This document shows positions 32,347 to 32,762 of a stretch of DNA of 32,762 nucleotides, in pieces. The stretch's first letter is position 1. Each line of letters starts with the position of its first letter. The position numbers were made by a program, and so were the translations under genes. Origin of the DNA: Candidatus Zhuqueibacterota bacterium (GTDB lineage: Bacteria > Zhuqueibacterota > QNDG01 > JABMRT01); contig JABMRT010000194.1 of the NCBI GenBank assembly GCA_013202295.1, positions 1-32,762 on the forward strand, in the 5' to 3' direction. The notes beneath the pieces were generated by a model. That model ran no database searches. It had not been told where the DNA came from and saw only the letters and a list, made by a program, of their open reading frames with translations.

Positions 32347-32762
32347 ATGAAAGAAATAAAAGATTTAGAATGTACAACCGAAATATATAACTATTATGGT
32401 GCTAAGCCGGAAGGCGAATTTTTAAGTAGAGAAGAAAAAAAATCAGCGACTCCTCGCATTGAAATAGCTCGCCAAATGTATTTCGACACAAAATCTTCTG
32501 CATCTGTTGAGTTTCCTTATTGGTACACACGCCGTTGGGAAGAGCTGGAAGGAGAAGTGCAAATTATTCGAAGAGCAGAAGCTCTTAAATCGGGTTTTGA
32601 ACACTTAACACCTTCTGTATTGCCAGGCGAATTGTTGGCTATGCGAAAAGCAAATTATTTGCGAGGGTCATATCCTATGCCATGGATGTCTGAAGGTTTC
32701 TTCTTATCAAAAGAAGACGATTTGTTCAAAGAAGTTCAAAATGCAGGAAAAGCAAGTGCCGA
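32347..32762 (+). CDS. Glycyl radical enzyme, arylacetate decarboxylase-like (N-terminal part only)
   Basis: The first 138 residues of a large enzyme cut by the window edge. From residue ~35 the sequence follows the glycyl radical enzyme N-domain. EFPYWYTRRW, IIRRAEALKSGFEHLTP, LPGELLAMRKANYLRGSYPM and PWMSEGFF closely resemble my recollection of the 4-hydroxyphenylacetate decarboxylase large subunit (HpdB) and of indoleacetate and phenylacetate decarboxylases. These enzymes make p-cresol, skatole or toluene by radical chemistry under strict anoxia and need a radical-SAM activase. The catalytic Cys and glycyl radical Gly would lie beyond the window, so substrate and integrity cannot be judged. 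ATG at 32347 is used; GTG at 32341 is in frame and better spaced (5 nt) from AGGA at 32332-32335. Codons lean to A/T more than in the core genes. Confidence 0.75.
   Translation, partial: MKEIKDLECTTEIYNYYGAKPEGEFLSREEKKSATPRIEIARQMYFDTKSSASVEFPYWYTRRWEELEGEVQIIRRAEALKSGFEHLTPSVLPGELLAMRKANYLRGSYPMPWMSEGFFLSKEDDLFKEVQNAGKASA

Noticed and set aside
1-32762. CRISPR arrays, tRNA/rRNA genes, insertion sequences
   Set aside because: Reading both strands I saw no regularly spaced repeats, no tRNA cloverleaf-like T-loop motifs in the spacers, no transposase genes and no terminal inverted repeats with target duplications.

Overview
The window looks like a chromosomal segment from a Gram-negative, probably anaerobic bacterium of the FCB (Fibrobacteres-Chlorobi-Bacteroidetes) assemblage. 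The evidence is a full-length SprA-type outer-membrane translocon protein (type IX secretion), an LptF/LptG pair, lipoprotein and SurA-like periplasmic foldases, a long-form YidC, and an rpmH promoter that fits the Bacteroidetes-type TTG-N19-TAnnTTTG pattern. I cannot name the phylum. The last gene, a glycyl radical enzyme, points to anaerobic metabolism.

Left arm (1-7878, all minus strand). An operon reads rsmI, a CDP-alcohol phosphatidyltransferase, panD and ino1, and ends at a hairpin terminator at 4756-4811. It would make inositol-1-phosphate and join it to CDP-diacylglycerol, giving inositol phospholipid. Downstream are tmk, a tail-specific protease (ctpA type), and pyruvate phosphate dikinase, whose 3' end runs off the window.

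Origin-like region (about 8190-8485). An AT-rich, gene-free stretch carries four consensus DnaA boxes plus near matches. Two tandem boxes abut a DnaA-trio-like run and a T/A-rich tract. I read this as a candidate oriC. No dnaA gene is in the window.

Middle (8488-17518). The 6.2-kb sprA gene on the minus strand points toward the candidate origin. From 15066 everything is on the plus strand, starting with lptF-lptG.

Right arm (17520-32089). The classic origin-proximal cluster rpmH-rnpA-yidD-yidC-mnmE-mnmG-rsmG is followed by mfd, three parvulin-type foldases and a DUF456 membrane protein. Two identical perfect 16-bp parS-like palindromes lie between mnmE and mnmG, although parA/parB do not follow rsmG as they often do.

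Right edge (32090-32762). An AT-rich spacer with two copies of an ACAATTGT palindrome 50 bp apart precedes the first 138 codons of a glycyl radical enzyme. Its N-terminus resembles arylacetate decarboxylases (4-hydroxyphenylacetate, indoleacetate or phenylacetate decarboxylase), which make p-cresol, skatole or toluene. This is the most unexpected gene in the window. The candidate oriC is the most interesting non-coding element.
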